Shown one piece after another: positions 11,301 to 22,420 of a stretch of 64,000 nucleotides of DNA. The notes under the pieces are model-generated. The model did no database searches. It had not been told where the DNA came from and saw only the letters and a program-made list of their open reading frames with translations. The translations under genes were made by a program, and so were the position numbers. Positions within the stretch are counted from its first letter, which is position 1; each line of letters starts with the position of its first letter. The stretch comes from Poecilobothrus nobilitatus (Eukaryota; Arthropoda; Insecta; Diptera; Dolichopodidae). Location of the stretch: assembly GCA_947095535.1 (NCBI GenBank), contig OX352773.1, positions 271,304,515 through 271,368,514 on the forward strand, read 5' to 3'.

Positions 11301-12228
11301 CATTTCCATTAATTAATTTTATTATTTTTTGTTTATTGTAATTATTGTTACTCAAATAATTGTATATCTATTTATTTTATAACCCCAAATATTTATGTTC
11401 GATATACAAATAATTAATATATTATGTAAATTATAAAGAAATAATAATTTACCTATAGTGTTTAATTCAGGTAAGTATCTATGTACCTTTATAATAACAA
11501 TGGTATTCTTTTGTTTAAATATAGTTATAATAGAAATTATTTTACGGTTATTAATTTATTGGCTGAATTATGAATTTCTAGAAAATATAACTTTATTATA
11601 TCATATTTAATTTAAATATAGCAGTCATATATAGTAAGGGTTTATAAAACATTAATTATATACTTGTAATATAATATTGTTATTTTCATTAATTTTACCC
11701 ACCTATTCAAATTTCTTATAAATTATGCTTTATAATTCATTATTTCTATATTATTATAGAAATAATGGTAGGTAATTGAATTTTGAAAATGATAATTGTT
11801 ATAATTTCTATAATCATGTAAAAACATGCAACGATTTCTGTGGGTTATCTTTTTTTGCTCGTTTATATATCCATATATACATATATGTACATAATATATA
11901 AGTACATGTTGAATACCAATCAATAGTTTTGATGAATTTCTTTAGATATTTTTTTAAATTTTTAATATTGATATTGGTTGTATTCAATGAAAATATTATT
12001 AGATAGTATTAAAGTCTTTTAAATATATTTAGGTTATTATATGTATATGTATGTACTTAGTATTTGGCTATTGACTATTTTTTTTTTTAGAAACAATGGA
12101 ATTTATAAAAATAACAAAATATACTAAAAACTTTATTTTATTTATACTCGTACTACCAAATCAAAAGAAAGAAAAGATTGAAAATTTAAATGCTTCAGTT
12201 AACTAATGTGTAATTAAATCCTTAACAA
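8391..12228. other. AT-rich spacer without recognised genes
   Basis: It holds an AT palindromic tract at about 8825-8905, a (TA)n run near 9487-9506, a T10/A13 hairpin near 9686-9725 and many homopolymers. No credible coding frame, RNA gene or transposon was found on either strand. Confidence 0.5.
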
Positions 12229-12290
12229 ACGAGGAAGAATATAGTTACCCTTGTCAACTCTTAAATACACGTGCGAACCCGTTATTTTGT
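12229..12290 (-). mobile_element. Terminal fragment of helitron-like family F2 (inverted)
   Basis: AACGAGGAAGAATATAGTTA followed by TTGTCAACTCTTA and a CACGTGCGAACCCGTTA tract is the reverse complement of the F2 right end found at 15440-15510 and 52790-52835. Only the end is recognisable. Confidence 0.6.
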
Positions 12291-12888
12291 CATTACTCTG
12301 CTAAGAATATTATCTTTTCAATTTTAATTTTTTTTTATTTTTTATTTTAGTGTTTATAAGTGCTTAATTCTTTACAATTTTTTTTATTTAAAAATTGACC
12401 TATTCACTCAATATAAAGGTAACCAAAAAAAAAACCAAAAGTTTTTTAAATTTAAACTTCCTTTTCTTAATTTTAAATTTCGCGACCTTTCGACTTAAAG
12501 TCTAAATCATCTTCGGGCAACTAATGTAATTTTTCAAAAAAACATGTAATAGTAATTAATAATTTATTGTTGTAAATGTAATTAATTAGTAAGAGTAAAC
12601 GAACTATATATAAACATTTTTTGCCAATAATGTAAATATAAAAATTAAAATGCATTTGATTTTAAAACAAATAACACAAAAACAAATTCTCTAATAAACA
12701 ATTATTAAAGTGACCAGATTTAAGCAATTTTGGAAGTTATTAAACAAAAATAAATTTTTCTTCAAAAATTACAAAAATTATTAAAGCACTTTACAAAAAA
12801 AAAAAAAAAAGTTAATAAAAAGTAAGTATATGAATTAAATTAAATTTTGTATTTTAAATATATTGTTTAGCTTTAATTCTTGTGTTTA

Positions 12889-13735
12889 ATTATACCCGTA
12901 CGATAAGTATCGGGTATAATAAAATTACTCCTCCGTTTGTAACACCTCGAAAGAAGCGAGTTAGATATATTCAAAGGTATGGATCGGATCAGAATCAAAT
13001 TCTGCGTCGATTAAGCCATGTCCGTCCGTCCGTCAGCACGGTAACTCAAAAACTAAGAAAGCTAGAATCTTGAAATTTACACAAAATATCCTGGGAGCAA
13101 TTTGTAGGTTCCCTATTTTTTTTGGTTGAGTTCCGACCAAAACTTCGGGTAGCTCCCGAACAAGTAACTTTTAGATCTTCATAATTTTTTTGAAATTTTA
13201 AATGCTGATAGATATCATAAAAATATTAATTTTTTGTAAATATAAAAATTTCTGTAGCCCCACCCGTTAAGGAGCTGCAGCCCCCCAAAGTTCGAAAAAT
13301 CTCTATATTTAAATTTTTATAATATCAGCTCTATAAGGTATATCTTCAAACTGAAAATTCCAAACGATAGGTACCATTAGGAGCTTTACAAACATGTATA
13401 TAATAAATATATACTTGTATTATACGGTGTCTTAATTTACCGTTATGCGAAACTGAATTATTGCAAAATTCTTTAACCTTTTATCTTCTAAACGATTTAA
13501 GTTGGAAACTTGATATTTTGACAGAAGTTATATCTTTGAAAATAAGTATGAGTCATTTCAGAAATTTTTTTTGTATCACCCCCCGTTTAGGAGCTGTAAG
13601 GAGTCAAAATTTCCTATTTTTAAATACCTGTAACTTGAACACCTGTTAAAAGTTTTTTGAAGTAATACATAAAAATTAAAGCTTCAACATTATACTCTTA
13701 TTTCTGTTAACAACTTTTTTTAATAATACTAGAAA
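12889..13735 (+). mobile_element. Helitron-like family F2, copy b (left part)
   Basis: It starts with the hairpin TATACCCGTACG/CGGGTATAATAA, then ACTCCTCCGTTTGTAACACC, AAGAAGCGAG, GGTATGGATCGGATCAGAA and GTCCGTCCGTCAG, then TAACTCAAAAACTAAGAAAG. Its body to CTGTTAACAACTTTT matches 51005-51830 along its length. Two related sub-blocks (AGGAGCTGCAGCCCCC and AGGAGCTGTAAGGAG) sit inside. Translations here are not conserved. Confidence 0.75.
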
Positions 13736-14384
13736 ATCCCCTGTGCAATTGCACAATTTCTATAGATTCAAAAACATTTACGGTATCATACTGACTCCCT
13801 TAATAAACTACCTAAAAATTTCATTTTTACATCAGCACCATTAAAAAAACTTTGGAATCACTTACTTACTTGATGTAATAGAAAAAAAAAATAAAACAAA
13901 TCTAAACACATAAAATTAAAAATGTTAGGTAGCAGTTTATTAATTTTTTCTCGCCGTTTTTTCGTGGAGGTAATTTTTGACAGTTTTTTAATCATTGAGA
14001 AAAAATGGTCCATGCTAAAAACACATTCAGGATAAAAGTTCGTGCCGATATCTCAAAAATTGTTTGAAACACATGTATAAAGTGCACAATAAAAAACGAC
14101 GAAAAATCAACCAACACCAAACGCTACGACATTTTTTTTTTTTTGTTACATTTAAAACAATACCAATAATCGAAATAATTTTAATATTTGTTAAAATTTT
14201 ACTCTCTATTTTTGTTTAGTTTTAAAAAAAAAATTTTATGTCGATGAAAAACAGTTGTTTTCGCCGCGAAATTACTTTAATGACCAAAACTACTTTAGAC
14301 GTCTTTTACGTCTTTTTAGAAGATTAATAATTTATTTTTAATTTACCGCTGCGACCAGTTCGTAATGGATGTGGCGGTCAAATT
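13736..14384. mobile_element. Unidentified insert within F2 copy b
   Basis: The F2 body stops at about 13735 and F2 right-end sequence (GTATAAACATATAGTTTGG) resumes at about 14389, so the 650 bases between are either an insertion or a diverged part of this copy. They begin with ACTAGAAAATCCCCTG and the palindrome TGTGCAATTGCACA (13742-13755). No ORF or clear terminal repeat was found. Confidence 0.35.
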
Positions 14385-14440
14385 TAAAATGTATAAACAT
14401 ATAGTTTGGCAACTGTATTCTTTCTCGTTTTTGAATCGTT
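14385..14440 (+). mobile_element. Right end of F2 copy b
   Basis: GTATAAACATATAGTTTGG is joined directly to GCAACTGTATTCTTTCTCG, deleting the ~150-300 bp that separate these motifs in other F2 copies. Confidence 0.55.
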
Positions 14441-14656
14441 TTTCCTATATAATTTATGTACATTACATGAACAGGTAGCTTTATAAATTATAGAATTTAA
14501 AACAACTTTGATTTTTAGTTGAATCTTTAAGCTTAAAAAAAATTAAATTTTTTAAAGTAATCTGTGGTTTGACAACTAATTTTATATTTAGACAAGATAT
14601 TGCATGTTGAAGCTTATGAAAAATTTGAAGTTGATTGGAATGGCTACGTATTTTTT

Positions 14657-15510
14657 TTATACCCGTACGATAGGATCGGGTATAATAAAATTACTCCTCC
14701 GTTTGTAACACCTCGAAATAAGCGAGCTAGATATACCTTCAAAGGTATGGATCGGATCAGAAAAAAATTCTAAGACGTTTGAGCCATGTCCGTCCGTCCG
14801 TCCGTCCGTCCGTCAGTCAGCACGCTAACTCAAAAACTAAGAAAGCTAGAATCTTAAAATTTACACAAAATATTCTGGGAGTAATTTGTAGGTTCCCGAT
14901 TTTTTTTGGTTGAGTTTGGACCAAAACTTAGGGTAGCTCTCGAACACCTAACTTTTAGATCCCCACATTTTTTTTGAAATAGAGCTATGAATTTTTATTT
15001 ATATGATATTGATATATATACATACTTATATAATATCATGTTTATATTTACATATCGTATATGTCACTAGAGAATGAATGATAAGAGTATATATGTATAT
15101 TATATAGCGCCGTATTTACATACATATATGTATTTTATTGTACTTATAAGAAATTATTCTTTAAATATAATATAATACAATATTTAAAATTATATTTACT
15201 ATTTTGTACTAAGTAAATTTAATATACATTTACCGCTTAGTATTAAATGGTACTATAGAATATTTGAAAAAGTTTTGGATTGATAATCGTTATGTGGAAG
15301 GTTAGAATCTGCTTTTGAAGAATGTACATATCAACATATAGTTTGAATATATGTATAACCCATAGTACTAGAAATTATAAAATTCACCCAAATTATTTTA
15401 AAATACTAAAATATTAAAAAAATAATATTGTAAGCAGAGTGAACATACTAACGGTTCGTGCGGGTATCTAAGAGTTGACAAAGGCAACTGTATTCTTCCT
15501 CGTTTTGTTT
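14657..15510 (+). mobile_element. Helitron-like family F2, copy c
   Basis: It starts with TATACCCGTACGATAGGATC and GGGTATAATAAAATTAC. It has the CGAGCTAGATATACCTTC and GGTATGGATCGGATCAGAA motifs, a longer GTCCGTCC array than copy b (14788-14815), and ends with CGTGCGGGTATCTAAGAG, TTGACAAAGGCAACTG and TATTCTTCCTCGTTTT. The middle is deleted relative to copy b: the text jumps from about 14985 to the AT-rich right-end module. Confidence 0.75.
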
Positions 15511-16320
15511 ACCTTTAAATTGAGTGAGGCAATTTTTTAAATAAAAAAAATTGTTTTAATTTTTCATTTTAAAATAATATGTGCAAGATTTATAATTTCT
15601 TGAACTATAGTTTATGTATGATTCTTCCAAAACTTTTCCAAATATGCTATAGTACCATAACCACTAGTTAAAGAACTGATTACAGAGAATTAGCAAATAC
15701 ATTACCTAACTTATTACCATAATGTAAATAATAGCATTACATTTTACAGACGATGTCCTAGGCGGAAATCAATCGCCTCCTTCCATCATTACTTACAATT
15801 AGTTACTGAACTAGTTGCCGGTAACGAGTTAGGTAATGAGTTCAATAAAAAATATATGGAAAAAATATACAATGCTTATTTATTATTTACTTTTATTTAT
15901 TTATTTTATTATATTATTATACTAGGAAAGAAGAATTACATAATATTAACATTTATATATAGATAATAGGTATACATACATATGTATATTAAACAGGAAT
16001 ATTCCTTTTTTTAATCTTTTAAACAAATTATTTTATAATTATAGTATATCCGTGAGTTAAGAAAACAATAAAAATTAATGTCTGCATTCCAACCAATCCA
16101 TTGTCTTCTACTTTACTTTTTTAAAAAATTATATCAGCTGTAAAACTGGTTATCAAAGATATCATCAAAGTTATCATTTTCAACAATTTTAAATTATTGA
16201 GTAAAAAAAAATTCCAAAAAATCGTTAAAAAAAATTAAGAAATATTAACTCACACTTTCGTCAATTTTAAGGTAACGCTATATTATTATAAAAAGTTGCT
16301 TTCCAATTTGAGTGATATGA
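15511..16320. other. Spacer with degenerate inverted motifs
   Basis: At 15660-15845 the text CATTACCTAACTTATTACC faces GAGTTAGGTAATGAG, and ACTAGTTAAAGAACTGATTA faces AATTAGTTACTGAACTAGT. This makes an imperfect inverted repeat around a G+C-richer centre. It is probably a decayed MITE; no target duplication was identified. The rest is AT-rich. Confidence 0.35.
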
Positions 16321-16405
16321 TTTGTAAGTGACGTTTCGGTCATTTGTGGTATGTCATGATCTGTTATTTTTTTTCATTGTATTCACTAATGTTTACAATT
16401 TCGTC

Positions 16406-16944
16406 ATGGAGATATATACGCAAGAATAACGTTTACAAATTATTCAATTTTATTATCAAAATAATCGTTCTCCAATTGCAAATTTTCGTACGCTCACTTT
16501 CATCTGAGTGGTGCGGTAAATAAACAAAACTGTCGATTCTGGTGCGAAGAAAATCTACAAATTATTCATGAAGAACCATTACATTCACTTAAATTGACAG
16601 ATTGGGGTGGTTTTTGGTCTGGTGGAATCATCGGTCCGTACTTCTTCCGAAATGAAGGTGGTAACGCCTTTACTGTCAATGGAGAGCGGTATAGATCGAC
16701 GATAACCAATTTTTTATGGCCGAAATTGGAAGAAGTTGATCTTAACAACATCTGGTTCCAACAAGACGGAACTACGTGCCACACAGCACGTGCAACAACC
16801 GAATTATTGCGAAAAAAGTTTGGAGATTTGATTATTTCAAGAAAGTGTGACATTGAATGGCCTCCAAGAAGTTGTGATTTAACACCATTAGATTATTTCT
16901 TGTGGGGTTATTTGAAGTCATTGGTCTTTAGCAATAAACACTAA
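16406..16944 (+). mobile_element. Internally deleted mariner-type transposase, rosa-like (DD41D) spacing
   Basis: The start at 16406 (MEIYTQE) is followed by an in-frame TAA at 16427, then RLQIIQFYYQNNRS, the usual N-terminal helix-turn-helix opening. Near 16485-16490 the reading frame shifts and the text jumps to AHFHLSGAVNKQNCRFW, so most of the DNA-binding region and the first catalytic Asp (normally just before AHF) are deleted. Downstream are GGIIGPYFF, FTVNGERYR, IWFQQDGTTCHTARAT and WPPRSCDLTPLDYFLWG. The second catalytic Asp is at 16765-16767 and the third at 16891-16893, exactly 41 residues apart, which is the spacing I know for the rosa group of Tc1/mariner elements from fruit flies. 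The ORF ends early (SLVFSNKH) and terminal inverted repeats were not found. Inactive. Confidence 0.85.
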
Positions 16945-17209
16945 TACTAATGCATTTGTTTAATGCATGTATTGCAATTTGTACATTATAATATTGTAAT
17001 TGATATTGGTTGGTACATATAATATGTAGTTAGTAGTAGAATTCAAATCTAAAGAGTAAAGGAAAGAGAGACTTTTTTTAGTGTTACACAATATTTATTT
17101 TATTGATTGTGTGTTCTAAAATTTAAAAAAAGGCACGCGAATAGCAGCAGTAGCGGGAGATTGTCTTTTATTATATTAAGATATTTCCAAAGCTCATAAA
17201 AGCAGCTAT
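16945..17209. other. Flank of the mariner remnant
   Basis: No further transposase sequence or terminal repeat was recognised; AT-rich. Confidence 0.35.
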
Positions 17210-17440
17210 CGTTTTGTGTTTTCAGATTGCAGATATACCTTATAGAACTTGTGTTATAACAATTTAAATATAGAGCTTTTTCCAACTTTGGGGGGCTTGA
17301 TCGGATCTCAACCAAAATAGGGAACCTACAAATTGATCCGAACTATACTTTTGAAGTTATATCTAGCTTGCTTATTTTGAGTTGTTACAAATGGAGAAGT
17401 AATTTTATTATACCCGAACTTATCATATGGGTATAATAAT
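17210..17440 (-). mobile_element. Helitron-like family F2, copy d (short, inverted)
   Basis: Read on the minus strand it begins with TATACCC and a GGGTATAATAAAATTAC tract, then TTTGTAACAACTCAAA and a CTAGATATAACTTC motif. It skips the GTCCGTCC block and continues with AATTTGTAGGTTCCC, GGTTGAGATCCGATC and GCCCCCCAAAGTTGG. It is an internally deleted F2 copy. Confidence 0.65.
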
Positions 17441-20400
17441 CTTTTTAAAAATATTTTAAGTTTCTTTGTAAAACTCAAGTAAATATTCTTACCCGAATAA
17501 ATCGAAACAAATAAAATTACATTCTAATAATTTACAAAGAGAGGAAATCATTTAGAAGTTAATAATAACTGGGGAAAAAAAATTATCACTATTAAAGAAA
17601 ACTTACTATCTTTTGAGTTTTTTTTGTTGTCTTTTCTATAAAATTTATTTTTTAAGTTCTTTGTTTCTTCCTGTCTTTTTCAGGAACTTGTAAGTAGTTC
17701 TGTAATAGGTATATACAATCAAAAGTTAAAATAAACTAAAGTGTAAAAAAAATTATGATTGAAAATAATTTTCCTTTTCCTTGTACAACACAAAAAATTA
17801 TATATCTATTATAATATACAAGAATGTATATAAAATGTATCAATTGAGTATAAAACTAGTTGGAAAAGGACATCCGATATTCCTAAAAATTAAAATAAAG
17901 AAAAAAATGTTTTATAAATAAAGCACTTGAAGTACATATAAAGAATAATTTCATATAATATGTATATGAAATAATTTTCCAAAATAGTTTTCCTGCAATA
18001 TTTTTTCTATCATTTGTGTCTTTCTAGTATATTTTAAAAAAGGGCTTTCATATGTCCTGTGAATTTATTTTTACTATGAACAAAGAAATACAAAATACAA
18101 ACATCTATATACATAATATAATAACATGTATATATAAAGTTGACCATATTAGAACCTAATCTAAGTGGTTTCTCTTTACATTTAGGAAACAAAACGGATA
18201 TTGAAAGAAGCTTTTGATGCTTTTTGATGATAAAAATCAAGAAAAGGATATTAGCTATTGCTTGTTAATTTACCGCAAAAGTATTTATTGAAGTAAAGTG
18301 CTCTTTCTCTTTGTCATATCAATTTCATATGTACATGGTAAACTTAAAACATAATAAATTTAATATCATATTATATATACACAAATATAATTTTATTTTA
18401 ATAATACATACGTACTACATACAGACAGATATAATATATAAACGTTTTAATATCGATATGTTTATCATATGTGTATATTTTTGATTAAGTGATAGCTCTT
18501 GACCTAATTTTATATCTTATTTATTTAAGTATCTTATAATAATCTGAAAAATTTATTTTCTTTTGAATAATACATTCATTCAGACAAACAGAAGATATTA
18601 AAAATATAGATTTAAAAAGATATTTATATAAAATGATATTAAGATATAAAATATTTATGAAAACAAAATTCAATTTGTATAAAGAAGGAAATGAAAATGG
18701 ATTTTCGTTTTATTTTTTCGATTTTATTGGAAAATTATTATCGAAAATGAAAAAAAAAAATTAAAAAGAAATCTTAAAATTAAATTAAGATTGACATATT
18801 TTTCTATATTTAGTCAACAACAAAATTAATTATTTTTAATAATAAAAAATAAATTGTTTTTGGTTTTTTGATTTTTTATTATTTTTTTTTTTTTCAGTTT
18901 AGTATTACTACCCTCAATTTATTGTAATTTTGGTTTTTTTTTTTTAACACAAATTAACTTTTTATGACCTTCAAGAAAGGACATTTTTAAATTTCAATCT
19001 TAGAGTTCCTTTATTTTTTTTTAGATCTATGAATACCTGCTATTCGAAACCCAACTCCATAAACTAATAATGTTTATACTATATTTTAATTCTTAGAATA
19101 AAATTTTTGATATCTGTAACTGTTGTTGTTATGGGTTTGTTTGTTGGTGTTGTTATTACAAAAGTTACTTTTGAGTACTAGACTTTTTCTAGATGTTAGA
19201 AGGTGCAAATATCCCTAAGAATAAAAATTTAATTAAAGTAAATAAAAACTTCCCATCAAATTAAGAAAAAAAAAGTAAAAAATGTTGGTTTTTCTAACTT
19301 GTTTTGATTGTCAACAATATTATAAGTAAAAAATAAACAAAAAAGAGACAAAACATAATAATAAAAGAGGACAAAAAAAAAATAAACAAAAAAAGGTGTT
19401 GGTGTTGTTTTATTTAGTTTTTTTTTTGTCCGTAAAACTTCAGCCATTTAATCAAAACTTTTGATAAATCCCTTGGCATATTTTGATTTGAAACAAAAAA
19501 AAAAAATTAAAACAGGAATGAAAAAGAAGGAGAAAATATTTTTTCATTATTACAGTGTGAATGAAAATGAAAGAGAATAAAAAAAAATTATAAGATTATA
19601 AAGAAAAACAAAATTGAAATTCATTTTTTTCTAAGGAAACTCACAATCTAGAACGGACAACTTAGTTAAACTTTTGCTTTTTATTTTTTTCCTATTTGGA
19701 TTTTCTGATTTTTCTTTTTATTATTTACTTACTTATAGGAATTCATTAAATAAATCAAATTTTGTCCACTTTTACGATATTATATACTCATATACTGTTA
19801 TATATATTTTTTATGTTTTATCTTACGTTGTGGTTTCACCAGGTTATCTACCATAAAAAACATAAAAGCTATATATTAATGTTTTTGATTTTTTTCGGGA
19901 CTCTTACTCCTTTTTGCAATTTGTCGCAATGATTGTTGCTAAAATTTTAATTATACGTTAAGAACCAAATTTAATTTCTCCAATGAAGATGAATTTCTTC
20001 AAGAACATGTACGGTTGTTAGCTATCTTTATTTTTCTCATTTAGAAAATATTTTAATACGATTTTCCTCAAAGGGAGATTTAATTTTGAAAAGAATAAGA
20101 GGCACATTGAATGTTTCTTATTTTAGAAAGTTTTAATATGCATGGTCAAAATTGAACTTTTGGTAGTACTTGTAGGTATATGAAAAGCTTTAAGTAACTG
20201 TGTACTAAAGTTTTAATTTTTCAAGAAAATCAAATTTAAATGTTATTTAAATACTAGGAATAAAATTAAACACTATTATTTTTTTAATACAAAGAAAAAA
20301 TATTAAAAAATATTTTTCATCCATCTAATATCTAATACAGCTATATTGAAAATTTAAATAATTTTTGTCAAATTAAACAAAATCAGATTTTGATGTTATC

Positions 20401-22229
20401 ATTTTATAATTTTTTTACAAATAATATTTTCTTGAATATGTTAATAATAACTTCTACATTATTAAATCAAATAAATTACATAATATATTTACTACTTTAT
20501 TTAATTTTACTTATGCATATATGGATGCTTTTTTTCTCTTGACAAATTGAATCTCATGCTTAACTCAACTAAACTCTTATCTTTTTAAAAAGTAGATTTT
20601 CTAAAACTAGATGGAGTATTGTTCCTTTCACTCGTAGTATGCAGAGAATTTAGAAGATTTTAATATTTTGTAAAGTTTTATTTCTTTTAAAAAAACTGAA
20701 TTTTGTTTAATGGGAAGTTATTTCATATAACTTCATGCAATCTGTTAAAAGAAAAACAATACAAAAATCTGTAATACAAGTGCACTTAACATATATCTAA
20801 GTATGTGTAAAAATAAAAACCAACATAATAATAAGAACAAACATAATAATATCAAAATAATATTAAAAAAAAAATAACACAGCAAACAATGAAGCTTTGA
20901 AAAGTACACAAAAAATAAAGAAAACACCTTTCCAACACAAACTTTTTTTATTTTTGTTCGATGTGTGAAAATTTGTTTTTATTTTGCGTCTCTTCTTTCT
21001 ATTCCTCAGTTCTCTTATTCTATTTCTTATGTTTTCTTTATTCTACATTTTCTATTTGATTTGCTTTTTTTTTGTTTAAGTTTTTTCGGTCAATGTTTTT
21101 ACTTAACTTTTACTTTACTTTGTGTTGTATGGTGGTATTATATGATGAGATAATCCTTCTTAAGGAAAATTTTGATTGGATTTTTTTCCTAATTTCTATT
21201 TTTTTGTCTTAAGTGCCTAATAAAAGTTCAATAAAAGTATTACAAATACTGAAAAACTTTTTTTTTTCCAAAAACAACAGTTTTTATGTTAAAGTTTGAT
21301 GTCGTATATATATGTTAATTGTATCTAATATTTGCTAAGTAAGTGTGTATTTATATGTTTATAAATCTATGGTAATGCTCTTACATGGGATAGTAATGTT
21401 ACTTTAATTTTAAGATATCCTTAATTTAATGCGTAAAATTGTATGTAATGAATCTACATAATATTATGAATATATTTATATATATAAGTGATTGTGTTAG
21501 AAAATTAATTTATAATTTGACTTGTAAAAGGAATCTGTGCGGTTAATGTGGATTGATATCAACTACTTATAGTAACATTGTTACTAAACTCATATATGTA
21601 ATTTTATAAAAATTTGTTTTTATGTTTTTTTTTTCTTTAAAGATATCAATAACTTAATGGAAGTCAATATGTTATATAAAAAAGGAGAGAGAATAATGAA
21701 TGAAAATGATTGGGCTGCCTGTCGCTGTGGTTTTGATGGTTTTTATGGTTATTTGGTTTTAGACATTTTGATTAATAAAGTGGACAACATTATTTCCTGA
21801 AACTGAACTGTATCATATAATATAATATTGATTATGATAATGATGATTATATTATAGGATTAATTTTTACCACTTTTCTTTAGTCTACAAAACTATTAAT
21901 GATTCGGTTTATTGCATTTTATCAAAACTACAACCATATAAAATCAAAAGAGTTATGAGAAAAGGGTTTGTTTGAATATTAGATGACATTTTAATTAATA
22001 TGCCTTTGAAGATGATTAGATCATTGGTTGCATATAAGTTAACTAAATTAAGTTGTAAATATCCTTAAGAGTGTTTATAACTTATTTAATACATATATAA
22101 GTTTTACATATTTTAAATACATATATCAAATATTTATATAAAACATTTTGTTGAGATTTACAAATAACATTGACGAGTTTAAATACGCAGGTTTACAATT
22201 TTGTTTTTATAATAAATGATTTTTAAATT
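17441..22229. other. AT-rich spacer without recognised genes
   Basis: About 4.8 kb of low-complexity AT-rich DNA. Open frames are short and Phe/Tyr/Leu-rich. No splice-bounded coding island, RNA gene or transposon was seen. Confidence 0.5.
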
Positions 22230-22420
22230 GTGCTTCGGTGGCCTTGTGGGTAAGAGCGTATAAAATACGCTGTCAATACCGAGGGAATGAGGGTTCGAAT
22301 CCCACACACGTCGTAAGAGTTATTCCCCCTTACGATATTTGCAGCCACGTCTGAACACGAAAGGCTGTGTAATTTCCTGTCCACATTTATGCGGCAAAAA
22401 AATGCTTTAAAAAAAAAAAT
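22230..22420 (+). mobile_element. tRNA-derived SINE, most complete copy
   Basis: The tRNA-related head has a pol III A box-like GTGGGTAAGAGCG (22246-22258) and a B box GGGTTCGAATCCC (22291-22303), 33 bases apart. Then follow ACACGTCGTAAGAGTTATTC, a GCAGCCACGTCTGAACACG body and AATTTCCTGTCCACATTTAT, ending in an A-rich tail. A possible target duplication is TTTTTAAAT on either side (about 22221 and 22422), which is weak in this context. It serves as the reference for the other four copies in the window. Confidence 0.85.

Noticed and set aside
16566..16853. Minus-strand frame of 95 codons
   Set aside because: It is the antisense shadow of the mariner transposase read on the plus strand.
22230..22320. 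Possible functional tRNA gene
   Set aside because: A and B boxes are present, but the sequence does not close an acceptor stem and continues into a SINE body with a poly-A tail.
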